Shown here in pieces: positions 32,646 through 41,400 of a stretch of 64,000 bases of DNA. The number at the start of each line of letters is the position of its first letter. Position 1 is the stretch's first letter. The translations under genes and the position numbers were made by a program. The notes beneath the pieces were generated by a model that did not search any database, had not been told where the DNA came from, and was given only the letters and a program-made list of their open reading frames with translations. Source of the DNA: Halorubrum sp. BV1 (GTDB lineage: Archaea; Halobacteriota; Halobacteria; Halobacteriales; Haloferacaceae); NCBI RefSeq assembly GCF_000746205.1, contig NZ_JQKV01000002.1, positions 186,001 through 250,000 of the forward strand. Direction: 5' to 3'.

Positions 32646-32870
32646 ATGAGCGCAGAAGAGGGCACCGGCGACTCCACCACCGCCGAGGTGATCGAGGTCG
32701 TCGGCAAGACCGGGATGCACGGCGAGGCCATGCAGGTCAAGTGCCGCATCCAAGAGGGATCGAACCAGGGCCGGATCATCACCCGGAACGTCCTGGGCCC
32801 CGTCCGCATGGGCGACGTGCTCCAGCTCCGGGAGACCCAGCGCGACGCAGACTCCATCGGAGGCCGATAA
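32646..32870 (+). CDS. rps28e: Ribosomal protein S28e
   Basis: A 74-residue OB-fold protein of the small subunit head, near the mRNA exit. It has the family run AEVIEVVGKTGMHGEAMQVK and GRIITRNVLGPVRMGDVLQL, and the C-terminal LRETQRDADSIGGR that reaches into the mRNA channel. It lies 6 bp after rpl7ae and 3 bp before rpl24e, in one operon. Confidence 0.96.
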   Translation: MSAEEGTGDSTTAEVIEVVGKTGMHGEAMQVKCRIQEGSNQGRIITRNVLGPVRMGDVLQLRETQRDADSIGGR

Positions 32871-32873
32871 CCA

Positions 32874-33062
32874 ATGGTCGAGACACGCACCTGCGACTAC
32901 ACCGGCGAAGAGATCGAGCCCGGCACGGGCACGATGTACGTCAAGAAGGACGGCCAGATCCTCCACTTCGTCGACTCGAAGGCGGAGAAGAACTACCTCC
33001 TCGGCCGTGAGGCCCGCGACCTTGAGTGGACCGAGGAAGGACACAATCAGGGTGGCGAGTAG
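32874..33062 (+). CDS. rpl24e: Ribosomal protein L24e
   Basis: A 62-residue zinc-ribbon protein of the large subunit. The start METxTCDYTGEEIEPGTG-type sequence supplies one ligand pair region, and the rest (MYVKKDGQILHFVDSKAEKN) follows the family. Only one Cys (CDYTG) is visible, so the four-Cys zinc site of many archaeal L24e proteins is lost, as in other haloarchaea. Its stop is immediately followed by the ndk ATG. Confidence 0.95.
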   Translation: MVETRTCDYTGEEIEPGTGTMYVKKDGQILHFVDSKAEKNYLLGREARDLEWTEEGHNQGGE

Positions 33063-33536
33063 ATGAGCCACCACGACGAGCGCACCTTCGTGATGGTGAA
33101 GCCGGACGGCGTGCAGCGCGGTCTCATCGGCGAGGTCGTCTCGCGGTTCGAGGACCGCGGGCTGAAGCTCGTCGGCGGGAAGTTCATGCAGATCGACGAG
33201 GACCTCGCGCACGACCACTACGGCGAGCACGAGGACAAGCCGTTCTTCGACGGCCTCGTCGAATTTATCACCTCCGGACCGGTCTTCGCGATGGTCTGGG
33301 AGGGCGCAGACGCGACTCGACAGGTCCGTGCGATGGTCGGAGAGACCGACCCCGCCGAGTCCGCCCCGGGAACGATCCGCGGCGACTTCGGACTCGACCT
33401 CGGCCACAACGTGATCCACGCGTCGGACCACGAAGACGAGGGCGCGAACGAACGCGAGATCGACCTGTTCTTCGACGAGGACGAACTCGTCGACTACGGC
33501 CTCGACACCGCCGCGTGGGTATACGAGGACGAGTAA
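33063..33536 (+). CDS. ndk: Nucleoside diphosphate kinase
   Basis: Transfers the gamma-phosphate between nucleoside di- and triphosphates through a phospho-His. The 157-residue protein shows FVMVKPDGVQRGLIGEV (nucleotide contacts), RFEDRGLKLVGGK, and HNVIHASDHEDEGANEREI around the active-site His (about H119-120, in NVIHASD). It starts directly after the rpl24e stop codon, the usual archaeal operon order. Hairpins 45-90 bp downstream may end the transcript. Confidence 0.96.
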   Translation: MSHHDERTFVMVKPDGVQRGLIGEVVSRFEDRGLKLVGGKFMQIDEDLAHDHYGEHEDKPFFDGLVEFITSGPVFAMVWEGADATRQVRAMVGETDPAESAPGTIRGDFGLDLGHNVIHASDHEDEGANEREIDLFFDEDELVDYGLDTAAWVYEDE

Positions 33537-33882
33537 CGCGGCGACAGTTCGGCCAATTCGTTTTTCGCGACGTCTCGACCGTGTTACCGAGAGGTATCGC
33601 AGCGATAACACACCGGATTTCCGGTGAACTATCATCGTCGATCCTGCGCCGTCAGGGGATCTGCCATTCGCAACCAGTTAAAAAGACCACACGTCAGTCT
33701 CCCGTCCGCTTCAGCCAAACCTCACTAGCATTCTTTCGGCCGCACCTCACTAGCATCCCTTCGGCCGCACCTCACTAGCATCCCTTCGACCGCACCTCAC
33801 TAGCACCCCTTCGACCGCGCACTCGCAGTTCCTCATCCATGCCGCGCTCACAAAACCGGTCTGTGTTCCGTGCGTCGGCCAG
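33537..33882. other. Intergenic region with hairpins and a minisatellite
   Basis: No gene seen. GTGTTA...TAACAC (33581-33611) encloses a smaller hairpin TATCG-CAG-CGATA, and CACCGGA-TT-TCCGGTG follows at 33611-33626; together they may terminate the ndk operon. A 25-bp tandem repeat occupies 33720-33819. Confidence 0.6.
33720..33819. repeat. 25-bp minisatellite, four units
   Basis: The unit begins CCTCACTAGCATCCCTTCG and ends in RCCGCA; four units stand head-to-tail with a few substitutions. There are no unique spacers, so it is not a CRISPR. It lies downstream of both converging genes. Confidence 0.9.
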
Positions 33883-35142
33883 TCAGTCGCTTACGTCGAC
33901 CGCGACCGCCGTCCCGTCCTCCGTCACGACGATGAGTTCGTCGGTTCCGTCGCCGGTCACATCGGCGAACTGCGGGCTCGCGTACACCACCGCGCCGACG
34001 CTCCCCCGGGCGGTGACGCCGCCGTTCCGATTCAATACGAGCAGGTCTCCCTCGCGGTTTATCGCCACCGGGTCGGCCTCGTCGCCGCCGCCGAGCACAC
34101 CCAGAGACGGCGCGTTCACCCGTGTGTCGCCTCCGAACTGCTGTTTCCACGACACCTCGCCGTCGAGGAGACTGACCGCCCAGACGCTGCCCGAGCCGCC
34201 GACGTAGACGCGCCCCGGCCCCGCGTCTCCGACTGCGACCGGAAGGTCCTGAAGCCCGATCTCGTATCGGGTCGAGCCGTCGGCGACCTCGAGCGTCTCG
34301 AGATTGCCGTTCGTTCCGCCGAGCGCGAGGATCGGTCCGTTTTGGCTGTCCGCCTGCCGCCAGCTCAGCGGCGTGACGCTCGGTGTGGCCGTCCATCGCA
34401 CGTCACCGTCGCCGTCGAGCAGCCTGACCGCGTGCTCGTCGCCGTCGGCGGTGACGACGGCGACGCCGTTCGTCACATCGTCGCCGCTCGCTTTGTTACC
34501 GCTGAAATCGATGGCCAGCGGTCGGCGCTCGATCGGCGCGCCGACGTCACTCTGGAAGACCGGATCGCCGCCGGCATCGACGGCGAGGACGCCGCCGCTC
34601 GTCGAGACCGCGACGACCTCGGCGTCGCCGTCGCCGTCGACATCGCCGATCGCGGGGCGGACCGCGCTTCGACCGCCGGTGTCCACGACGAACCGCTCGG
34701 AGCCGTCATCGGCGTCAAAAACGACGAGCGACCCCGAACGCGTGGTGAGCGCGACGACTTGTTCGCCGCCGAGCGTGCCCGTAACGAGCCCGCTCGTCTC
34801 GGCCGCCTCGACGGCCTCGCCGCCGTCACCGTCCGCGGGTGCCGCGCCGCCTCCGGCTCCGGTCCCGACCGGAGACGTCCACTCCACGCCGCCACCGACG
34901 GCGGTGGCCCGCACCGACCGCGTGCCGTTCGCGGCGACCGACTGCAACACGAGCGGGTCACCGTCCATGGTGGCGACGACTGCGCCGCTGCCGTCGTCAC
35001 CGGTGACAGGGTCCGATTCCCAGACGATCTCCGCCTCCGTCGCGCCGTCGTCGACGCCGACGAACGCGAAGAGCGCGACGCCGACGCCGGCTGCACCGCC
35101 GGCGAACAAGATGAGACTCGCGAAGAGCACGCGCCGGTCCAT
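33883..35142 (-). CDS. Membrane-anchored beta-propeller protein (PQQ/FG-GAP-like)
   Basis: A 419-residue protein: an N-terminal membrane helix (RRVLFASLILFAGGAAGVGV, about 3-30) without a clear cleavage site, then a seven-bladed propeller of repeats such as PAIGDVDGDGDAEVVAVSTS and PQFADVTGDGTDELIVVTED, whose DxDGDGxxE loops bind calcium as in FG-GAP/VCBS proteins. The propeller would face outside. Role unknown: surface sensing, assembly or binding. No partner gene is adjacent. Confidence 0.82.
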   Translation of the reverse strand: MDRRVLFASLILFAGGAAGVGVALFAFVGVDDGATEAEIVWESDPVTGDDGSGAVVATMDGDPLVLQSVAANGTRSVRATAVGGGVEWTSPVGTGAGGGAAPADGDGGEAVEAAETSGLVTGTLGGEQVVALTTRSGSLVVFDADDGSERFVVDTGGRSAVRPAIGDVDGDGDAEVVAVSTSGGVLAVDAGGDPVFQSDVGAPIERRPLAIDFSGNKASGDDVTNGVAVVTADGDEHAVRLLDGDGDVRWTATPSVTPLSWRQADSQNGPILALGGTNGNLETLEVADGSTRYEIGLQDLPVAVGDAGPGRVYVGGSGSVWAVSLLDGEVSWKQQFGGDTRVNAPSLGVLGGGDEADPVAINREGDLLVLNRNGGVTARGSVGAVVYASPQFADVTGDGTDELIVVTEDGTAVAVDVSD

Positions 35143-35261
35143 TGCAGTTGGGTTCGGGCGGCGGCGGCATACCGCTGTCGGATGCGGGGCTCCGTCGGGT
35201 CGCCGGTAGGGGGACCCATCAACTGTATGAAACTACGAGGCGGGAGCGGGAGCAGGGACGC

Positions 35262-35942
35262 TCACAACAGGGTGGAGACGCGGTCCGCGTGCGAGTCGTC
35301 CACGAGACCGCGAAGCCGATCGACCTCACGAGTGCCGTTGGCGTTCACGAGGTAGGCCGCCCCGTCTCGGTCACCGTATGCACCGTGGAAGTCGTAGACG
35401 AACCCGTACACGTCGGCGTCGCCGGCCGCGTTGCTTTCGCGAACGAGCGCGACCTGCTCGTGGACGTTGTACTCGACCAATTGGTTTCTGACGCTGGCAG
35501 CGGCGGTCTCGGATACCGCCGCGTCGAGCCCCCGCTCGACGATCGGGAGGAGGTCCTCGACGTCGGATCGGATGCCGGGATCGGTCGGAATCGGTCCGTC
35601 TCTCGCCGCGTCGAGCGCCGCCCCGACGGCCCCGCAGCCGGTGTGGCCGACCACGACGACGACGTCCGTGTCGGTGTGACAGAGGGGATACGCGACGCTG
35701 CCGGAGAGCACTCGTTCTCCGTCGACGTCCGTGCTCACGCGGTTCCCGATATTGCCGACGGTGAAGAGATAGCCGGGATCTGCCGCCCACATCCGCTCCT
35801 GTGAGACCCGGGAATCGGAACAGCAAACGGAGACGACCGGCGGTCGCTGCCCGTCACGATGTGCCGAGAGCGCGCCGGCACCGAGTGACGCGACGTGGGC
35901 GTCGTTGCGGTCGAGCAGATCGGCGAGAAGCCGACGACTCAT
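35262..35942 (-). CDS. Beta-class carbonic anhydrase
   Basis: Interconverts CO2 and bicarbonate with a zinc at the active site. The 226-residue protein shows VCCSDSRV (Cys ligand about C41 and the Asp/Arg dyad D43/R45) and VVVGHTGCGAVGAAL (ligands about H100 and C103). The second half is shorter than in plant enzymes. No signal peptide, so cytoplasmic. It is separated from its neighbours by 64-119 bp and probably transcribed alone. Confidence 0.92.
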   Translation of the reverse strand: MSRRLLADLLDRNDAHVASLGAGALSAHRDGQRPPVVSVCCSDSRVSQERMWAADPGYLFTVGNIGNRVSTDVDGERVLSGSVAYPLCHTDTDVVVVVGHTGCGAVGAALDAARDGPIPTDPGIRSDVEDLLPIVERGLDAAVSETAAASVRNQLVEYNVHEQVALVRESNAAGDADVYGFVYDFHGAYGDRDGAAYLVNANGTREVDRLRGLVDDSHADRVSTLL

Positions 35943-36006
35943 GCAGGCGGACTCGCGGCCGTGAGTGAAAAGCGGTCGGGCCGGGGCGGGACGCGACGAC
36001 GACGCC

Positions 36007-36141
36007 TCACACCACGAGACCGACGGCTTGGATAACGAAGCCGACGACGAAGACGGCGAGCAGGGCTACCGTCGCGATCACGACTGCGGGAGCGAGAGCC
36101 TCGTCGTTGTCGTCGAGAGCGATGGACTCCATCTTTGTCAT
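36007..36141 (-). CDS. 44-residue single-span membrane protein
   Basis: A tiny protein: an acidic N-terminal tail (MTKMESIALDDNDEAL) and one helix (VVIATVALLAVFVVGFVIQA). The ATG at 36141 fits a leaderless gene; the longer frame upstream is Arg-rich shadow sequence. Haloarchaea encode many such one-helix peptides; function unknown. Confidence 0.6.
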   Translation of the reverse strand: MTKMESIALDDNDEALAPAVVIATVALLAVFVVGFVIQAVGLVV

Positions 36142-36341
36142 GCGAAGGGGATCGGTGCCGCGCGGTTTGAACGCTTCGCTCGTCTCTCCCCCGCTGTCCA
36201 AACGGCGCGGTCGAGCGGCCGTGTTGAGTGCGGTCCGTCGGCACCGACGCTCTCGCGTTCTGGGGCCGGAGCCGACGCTCGGCCCGCGAACGACTGCGCG
36301 CCTGTGTACCACACGAGGAACGCGCACACGCGTCTCCCATG

Positions 36342-36350
36342 ACTTATACG
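36342..36350 (+). promoter_or_regulatory. TATA-like element of eif1A
   Basis: ACTTATACG lies 22-30 bp before the ATG at 36372, followed by a small palindrome GGTCGACC. It implies a leaderless transcript. Confidence 0.5.
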
Positions 36351-36371
36351 GTCGACCGTCTTACTTACTGT

Positions 36372-36656
36372 ATGAGCGAAGAATCCGGGCGTCGGAACCT
36401 CCGAATGCCCAACGACGACGAAGTGTTTGCCGTGGTGACAGAGCACCTCGGCGGGAACCACGTCCGACTGCGCTGTGTCGACGGCGAGACCCGTATGGGC
36501 CGGATACCCGGCCGTATGAAGTACCGTACGTGGATCAGCGAGGGTGACGTCGTGCTCGCGGAACCGTGGGACTGGCAAGACGAGAAGGCGAACGTCGAGT
36601 GGCGCTACACGGAGGAGGACGCCGACCAACTCCGGCGGGAAGGCCACATCCAGTAA
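36372..36656 (+). CDS. eif1A: Translation initiation factor aIF1A
   Basis: A 94-residue OB-fold factor that binds the ribosomal A site during start-codon selection. Family signatures are NLRMPNDDEVFAVVTEHLGG, VRLRCVDGETRMGRIPGRMK and WISEGDVVLAEPWDWQDEKA. The ATG at 36372 gives MSEESGRRNLRMP, the usual short N-tail, and is supported by a TATA-like element. Stand-alone gene. Confidence 0.96.
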   Translation: MSEESGRRNLRMPNDDEVFAVVTEHLGGNHVRLRCVDGETRMGRIPGRMKYRTWISEGDVVLAEPWDWQDEKANVEWRYTEEDADQLRREGHIQ

Positions 36657-37096
36657 AAGCGCGAGACCGGGGCGTCTCCACCGCCTCGCGGTGAATCAAA
36701 CATAAACAATTATTACATAGCAGTTCATCGGGTGAAGTGTGCCACCCGTAGTACACGATTAACGCAGGCTCGGAGTCGAGTCCGACCGGCGGGCCCGAGT
36801 TGCCGAGTACGCGCGCGACGACCGACGAAGCGGCCGAGACGACGAACACGGAGACGGCGGCGGCGATGTTCGATCCGTCGAACACGGTCCGGCTCCCGAA
36901 CGGGACCGATCGCTGGAACGCCTACGCCGGCTCCTGTCACGGGGGCGACTGACCCGGAGCCGAACACCCTTTTATCCGGAGAGCGGCTACATGTGACCGG
37001 CCGATGACGATGCACCGCCCCGAGCTGCCTCGGCACCAGCGATGACGAGCCCTATGAGTGCAGAGGCCGACCTATTACCGACCCGTTATTTGTGCG
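36657..37096. other. Intergenic region, possibly a small degraded ORF
   Basis: No convincing gene. An AT-rich tract follows eif1A (36700-36720). A plus-strand frame without a start (about 36757-36952) ends in a protein-like segment, MFDPSNTVRLPNGTDRWNAY then AGSCHGGD and a stop; it could be a 28-residue peptide from ATG 36866 or a decayed gene. A promoter-like CCTTTTATCC at 36968-36977 precedes nothing recognisable. Confidence 0.4.
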
Positions 37097-37215
37097 GTGT
37101 TGAATAGCGGCCCCTGAGCCATCGTGAATCGATACTAGTCTTGAGACCAGTAGCGGTAACCACTCGCAAGCCGACGCAACTTGCGACCCTCTTGATCAAC
37201 ACCGCTATTCAACAC
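37097..37215. mobile_element. MITE-like element with perfect terminal inverted repeats
   Basis: GTGTTGAATAGCGG (37097-37110) is repeated inverted as CCGCTATTCAACAC (37202-37215), enclosing 91 bp with no coding capacity. A second short inverted match (GCGGTGTTGA/TCAACACCGC) overlaps the ends. The form fits a miniature inverted-repeat element derived from an insertion sequence; no clear target-site duplication is visible. It lies just upstream of the atypical ZIP gene. Confidence 0.55.
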
Positions 37216-37274
37216 AGCAGTCGGAACCAGGTCTAAACGTGTCTTCTGTTGCGAATTTCAACGGAGGCGTGAAT

Positions 37275-37285
37275 ACGTATAAACC
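37275..37285 (+). promoter_or_regulatory. TATA-like element of the ZIP transporter gene
   Basis: ACGTATAAACC ends 23 bp before the ATG at 37309, implying a leaderless transcript. Confidence 0.5.
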
Positions 37286-37308
37286 GCTACGTCGCGCAGA
37301 GACAGCTA

Positions 37309-38163
37309 ATGGCGTTTGAGATCACGGAGACGTTTGTCCGATTTGTCGGGACGTCTCCGGTAATACAGGCACTCGTAGGAGGCGTCATTATCGCTCTAAT
37401 GAATCTCTTCGGTGCATCGCTCGTGCTCGTCTGGCGAAATCCATCCGAACGAGCCCTCAACGGTATGCTCGGATTCGCGGCAGGCGTAATGCTCGCAGCA
37501 GCCTTTACCAGCCTCATAATTCCCGGTATCGAGGAGTATTCCGGAGGAAATCCGCTTCCGACACTCGTCGGCGTTGGGATCGGCGCACTGTTTCTTGACC
37601 GAGCGGACGCACTGGTTCCCCACGCGCACTACCTTCTGACTGGCAGCAGTCGAGCGGACGCATCGAGACCGAGCGAGACGCTCCCAGTCACCGAGGAGAA
37701 ATTGGCCGGAGTAATACTGTTCATTTTAGCTATCACGCTACATAACATGCCCGAAGGGTTAGCCGTTGGAGTCGCGTTCGGCGCAGCCGGGAGAGATCCA
37801 GCTCAACTCGGAAGCGCGCTGTCGCTGATGCTTGCAATCGGTCTCCAAAACATCCCCGAGGGGTTGGCCGTGTCTGTGGCGGCGATAAACGCCGGTCTCA
37901 ACCGTCGGTTGTATGCTGCGATCGCCGGAATCCGAGCAGGAGCCGTCGAGATCCCATTAGCGGTGGTGGGAGCTGTTGCTGTGGCGACAATCGAACCGCT
38001 GTTACCGTACGCAATGGGATTTGCGGCAGGAGCGATGTTGTTTGTGATTTCTGACGAAATCATACCCGAGACACACAGAAGCGGTCACGAACGCGTGGCA
38101 ACGCTTGGACTCATGGTCGGCGTCATCGTAATGCTGTATTTAGACATCTCGTTAGCCGGGTAG
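37309..38163 (+). CDS. ZIP-family metal transporter
   Basis: A 284-residue membrane protein with about eight helices that imports divalent metals such as zinc or iron. The paired metal-binding helices are obvious: ITLHNMPEGLAVGVAFG (about 145-161) and GLQNIPEGLAVSVAAIN (about 180-196); the second has Gln for the first His. The His-rich cytoplasmic loop of many ZIPs is nearly absent. The gene is visibly less GC-rich than its neighbours, with more ATA, TTA and AAT codons, and is preceded by a MITE-like element, so recent transfer is likely. Confidence 0.93.
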   Translation: MAFEITETFVRFVGTSPVIQALVGGVIIALMNLFGASLVLVWRNPSERALNGMLGFAAGVMLAAAFTSLIIPGIEEYSGGNPLPTLVGVGIGALFLDRADALVPHAHYLLTGSSRADASRPSETLPVTEEKLAGVILFILAITLHNMPEGLAVGVAFGAAGRDPAQLGSALSLMLAIGLQNIPEGLAVSVAAINAGLNRRLYAAIAGIRAGAVEIPLAVVGAVAVATIEPLLPYAMGFAAGAMLFVISDEIIPETHRSGHERVATLGLMVGVIVMLYLDISLAG

Positions 38164-38263
38164 TCTCTCGGCGGGTGATAAATAGTTGCACCAGCTGTAT
38201 CACGATCCCGTACAGTCATCGGATTCAACAGAGCAATCGACGGAAACCGTTTCGCAGTTCACC

Positions 38264-38302
38264 GTTGACATCCTCTCCACGCTGAAGCGCGAGGCTTACT
38301 CC
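38264..38302 (+). mobile_element. Remnant of an IS200/IS605-type element end
   Basis: GTTGACATCCTCTCCACGCT continuing to TTACTCC has the form of the hairpin-bearing ends of IS1341/IS605 elements (TTGACATCCTC, stem, TGAA loop, stem, TTxxCC). No tnpA or tnpB is nearby, so only the end is left. It lies between the ZIP gene and nrdJ. Identification is from memory of the motif. Confidence 0.4.
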
Positions 38303-38403
38303 CCGATTCGCCGTGAAAAACGCCAGTGTCGCCGCGGTCGCGTCTCGGTTGCTGCCTCCGAGACGCCGGCGGCCGCCGGACTATCGTGTCGTCGGCGACG
38401 AGG

Positions 38404-41400
38404 TCAACACTCAGACCAACCGCACGACTCGCACGTCTTGCAGCCCTCGGAGTAGTAGAGGTTCATGCCGCCACAGTCGGGACATTCGGGTGATTCGCCC
38501 GCGGCGATTAGCTCCTGCATCGCGTCGGTGGACTCGTCGGGTCTGTCGGAACTCTGTCCGTCTGGGGTCTCGGTCCCCGTCGGTCCGACATCGTCGACCG
38601 TCGGGCCGGCGTCGACTGCGCCGCCGTCCGTCTGGCTCGGCGGCTCGGTCACGGTGTCGGTCCCGACGTCGTCGAGGCTCTGCTGTTGGGGAATTCCCTT
38701 GTCGACGTCGTCGTCGAGATACCGCCGGAGTGCGGTGCCGATCGCGTCGGGGATCGACTGGATCTGCTCGCCTTTGTCCCACGCGACCTTGGGGCTCCGG
38801 GTGCCCTGTAGTTCGTCGACGATCTCCTCGGGGTCGACGCCCGAGCGGAGCGCCGTCGAGATGACCTTCGCAAGCGCCTCCGTGAAGGAGTTGGTGTAGC
38901 CGCCGGAGTGGCCGATGTTCGCGAACAGTTCAAACGGTCGACCGTTCTCGTCCTCGTTGATGGTGACGTACAGTTTGCCGTAGCCCGTCTCGACGCGCTG
39001 GGTCACGCCCGACAGCGAGTCGGGACGCGGGCTGCGCTCGCTGTAGTCGATCTGCGGCTGCTCGCTGGCTTCGAGCAGGTCCGCGATCTCCGTGTCGATC
39101 GCCGCCTGCACGTCCTCGTTGTCGAGGAACGCCTCGATACCGCCGAACACCTCGCCGATCTGCTCGACGATCGTCTCTGCCGCCTCGCTCTCGTCTGCGA
39201 ATTCCGTGTTCTTCGCGCGCGTCGTGAGCACCTGCTTCGAGCGGGTACCGTCTCGGTAGACGGTAACGCCCTTGCCGCCGTGATCGTAAATGTAGCGGTA
39301 CACCTCTTCCATCTCCTCTGCTGTGGCGTCGTTCGGGAAGTTACACGTCTTCGAGATGGCGGAGTCGACGCCCTGCTGACAGGCGCACTGAACCGCCGCG
39401 TGCTGCTTGCCCGAGAGATCGCCGGTGACGACGAACAGCTCGCCGATGGCGTCCGGAACCGTTTCCAGCCCGTCGACACCGTCGAACTCGTTTTCGGCCA
39501 TCTGCGCCTGCGCCTCTCGTTTGACCGCGTCGACGTCGACGTCGTTCTCCTCCAGCGTCCGGAGGAAGTAGTCGTCGAACTCGACGAGCATCTCGTCCCC
39601 CTGCACGTCGTCGGAGACGTTCTTGTAGTAGGCGACGTTGTAGATAGGCTCGCAGCCGCCGGTGGTGTTGCCGATCATCGACGTCGTGCCCGTGGGCGCG
39701 ATCGTCGTCGTGTTGTGGTTGCGGATCGGGAAGCCGTCTTCCCACTCGTCGGCGTCGAGCCCGGTGTAGTGTTCGAACCAGTCGCGGTACTCGGTGGGGT
39801 TCGCGTATTTCGACTCCTCCCAGTCGTTGAACGTCCCGCGCTCCGTCGCAAGCTCGTGGGAGGTCTGTTTCGACGCGTGGTTGATGTGGGTCATCAGCTG
39901 GCGGGCGACCTCGTTGCCCTCCTCGGTGCCGTACCGGATCCCGAGCTGGATGTACAGCTGGGCGAGCCCCATGACCCCCAGTCCGATCTTCCGCATGTCC
40001 CGGACCTTCTCTTCGATCTTCTCGACCGGGAAGTCCGACATCGTGACCACGTTCTCCAGGAAGCGGGTGCCGTAGTCGATCCGCTCGTCGAACTCCTCGA
40101 AGTCGATCGCTTCTTGTAAGAACGCAGACATGGCCGCCTCCTGCGAGTCGTACTCATCGGCGTGCGCCTCGGACCAGACGCGCCAGTCCGGCGCGTCCTG
40201 CGCCGCGAGCGTCGAGAGGTTGATGTGACCGAGGTTACAGGCCTCGTACTCCTCCAACGGTTGCTCACCGCAATTGTGAACCACGAGGCCGTTCGCGACG
40301 AACGAACTCGTTTCGGGCTCCGTGAGGTCGTAGACCGCTTCGTGTCCATCGCTCTCGACCGCAGAAACGGTCGCTTTGAATCCCTCGCTGTACGGTCCGC
40401 GATCGTAGTTTGCGAGACGCTCGTCAAGCGCATCCTGTTTCGAGTCGAGAAGGAATCCGATCTCCTCCGCGAACCGGACGAGATTGTCCTTCGAGACGAC
40501 GAGATCGTGATCGACCTGCCGCTCGTATTCCGCGGTTCCGCCCTTTCCGTCGGGCAACTCCTGAAGTCCCGCCTCGTGGCGCTCCTCGTAGATCTTGCTG
40601 AAGATTCCGAAGTTGAGCAGGAGTTGCTGGACCTGTTTTAACAAGTCGGTACTGATACTCGTGAGCCGGACGGAGACGCCTTTCTCGACGTTCCCCTGAA
40701 CGCCGCCGTCAGCGGAGAACAGCGCACGGAGGTATCCGCGCGCCATCTCCTCGCTCCCGCGCATCACTGCCTCGGGCACCTGATGCTTCTGGTCGACCAA
40801 GCCGGCTTCCTCGGCGTACTCGTACAGTCGAGTCGACCGGATACGCTGTTCGACGGCCTGCGCGCCACGGTAGTCGTCACCTCTGGCGATCTCGTTGACA
40901 CCGACCTCGTAGTCCGCGTTACCGACCGGGTCGCGAACGACCTCATTCACGTCGGCCGCGAACGACTCCGAGACCTCGGCGTCCTCGTCGTGGAAGTTGA
41001 GGACGGCGCGCTCCTCTCCGGTCTTGAGATGACCGTCGCCGACCATCCAGCCGAGTACACGGCCCTCCGCCGCCGTTCCGTGCTGACCGAACGATCCTTT
41101 CCGGTTCTGGATGTGAACCGTGTCGCCCGCGTCGAGGTCACCGGCTTCGACCCACCCATCGTCGGTCATGACGCGGTGGTCGGTGGTCATCCGGAGTTCG
41201 TACCCCTCTTCGGTCGTGAGCTTGTAGACGTCCTTCTCGCCAGTTTTGTAGACGCTACTCGCTTCCTTGAGCGTCTCTTCGCTGAGGCGGCCGTCGACGA
41301 CGATATCGCGAGCGACGCCCTGTTCGTAGAGTTCTTCGGCTTCGACGAGGCCGTTTTCGGTGCTGATCAGCGTGTCGCCGGTGACACAGGGGTTTGTTGC

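Noticed and set aside
33720..33819. Four evenly spaced repeats that could suggest a CRISPR
   Set aside because: The 25-bp units are contiguous with no unique spacers, and there is no cas gene or leader; it is a minisatellite.
36535..36885. Minus-strand frame overlapping eif1A with a hydrophobic start
   Set aside because: It runs deep into antisense eif1A, and the hydrophobic look arises from reading an acidic sense frame backwards.
36990..37003. CATGTGACCGGCCG shared exactly with 46440-46453, both after a TATA-like box
   Set aside because: A 14-base match is expected by chance several times in a 64-kb GC-rich window, and the surrounding structures differ.
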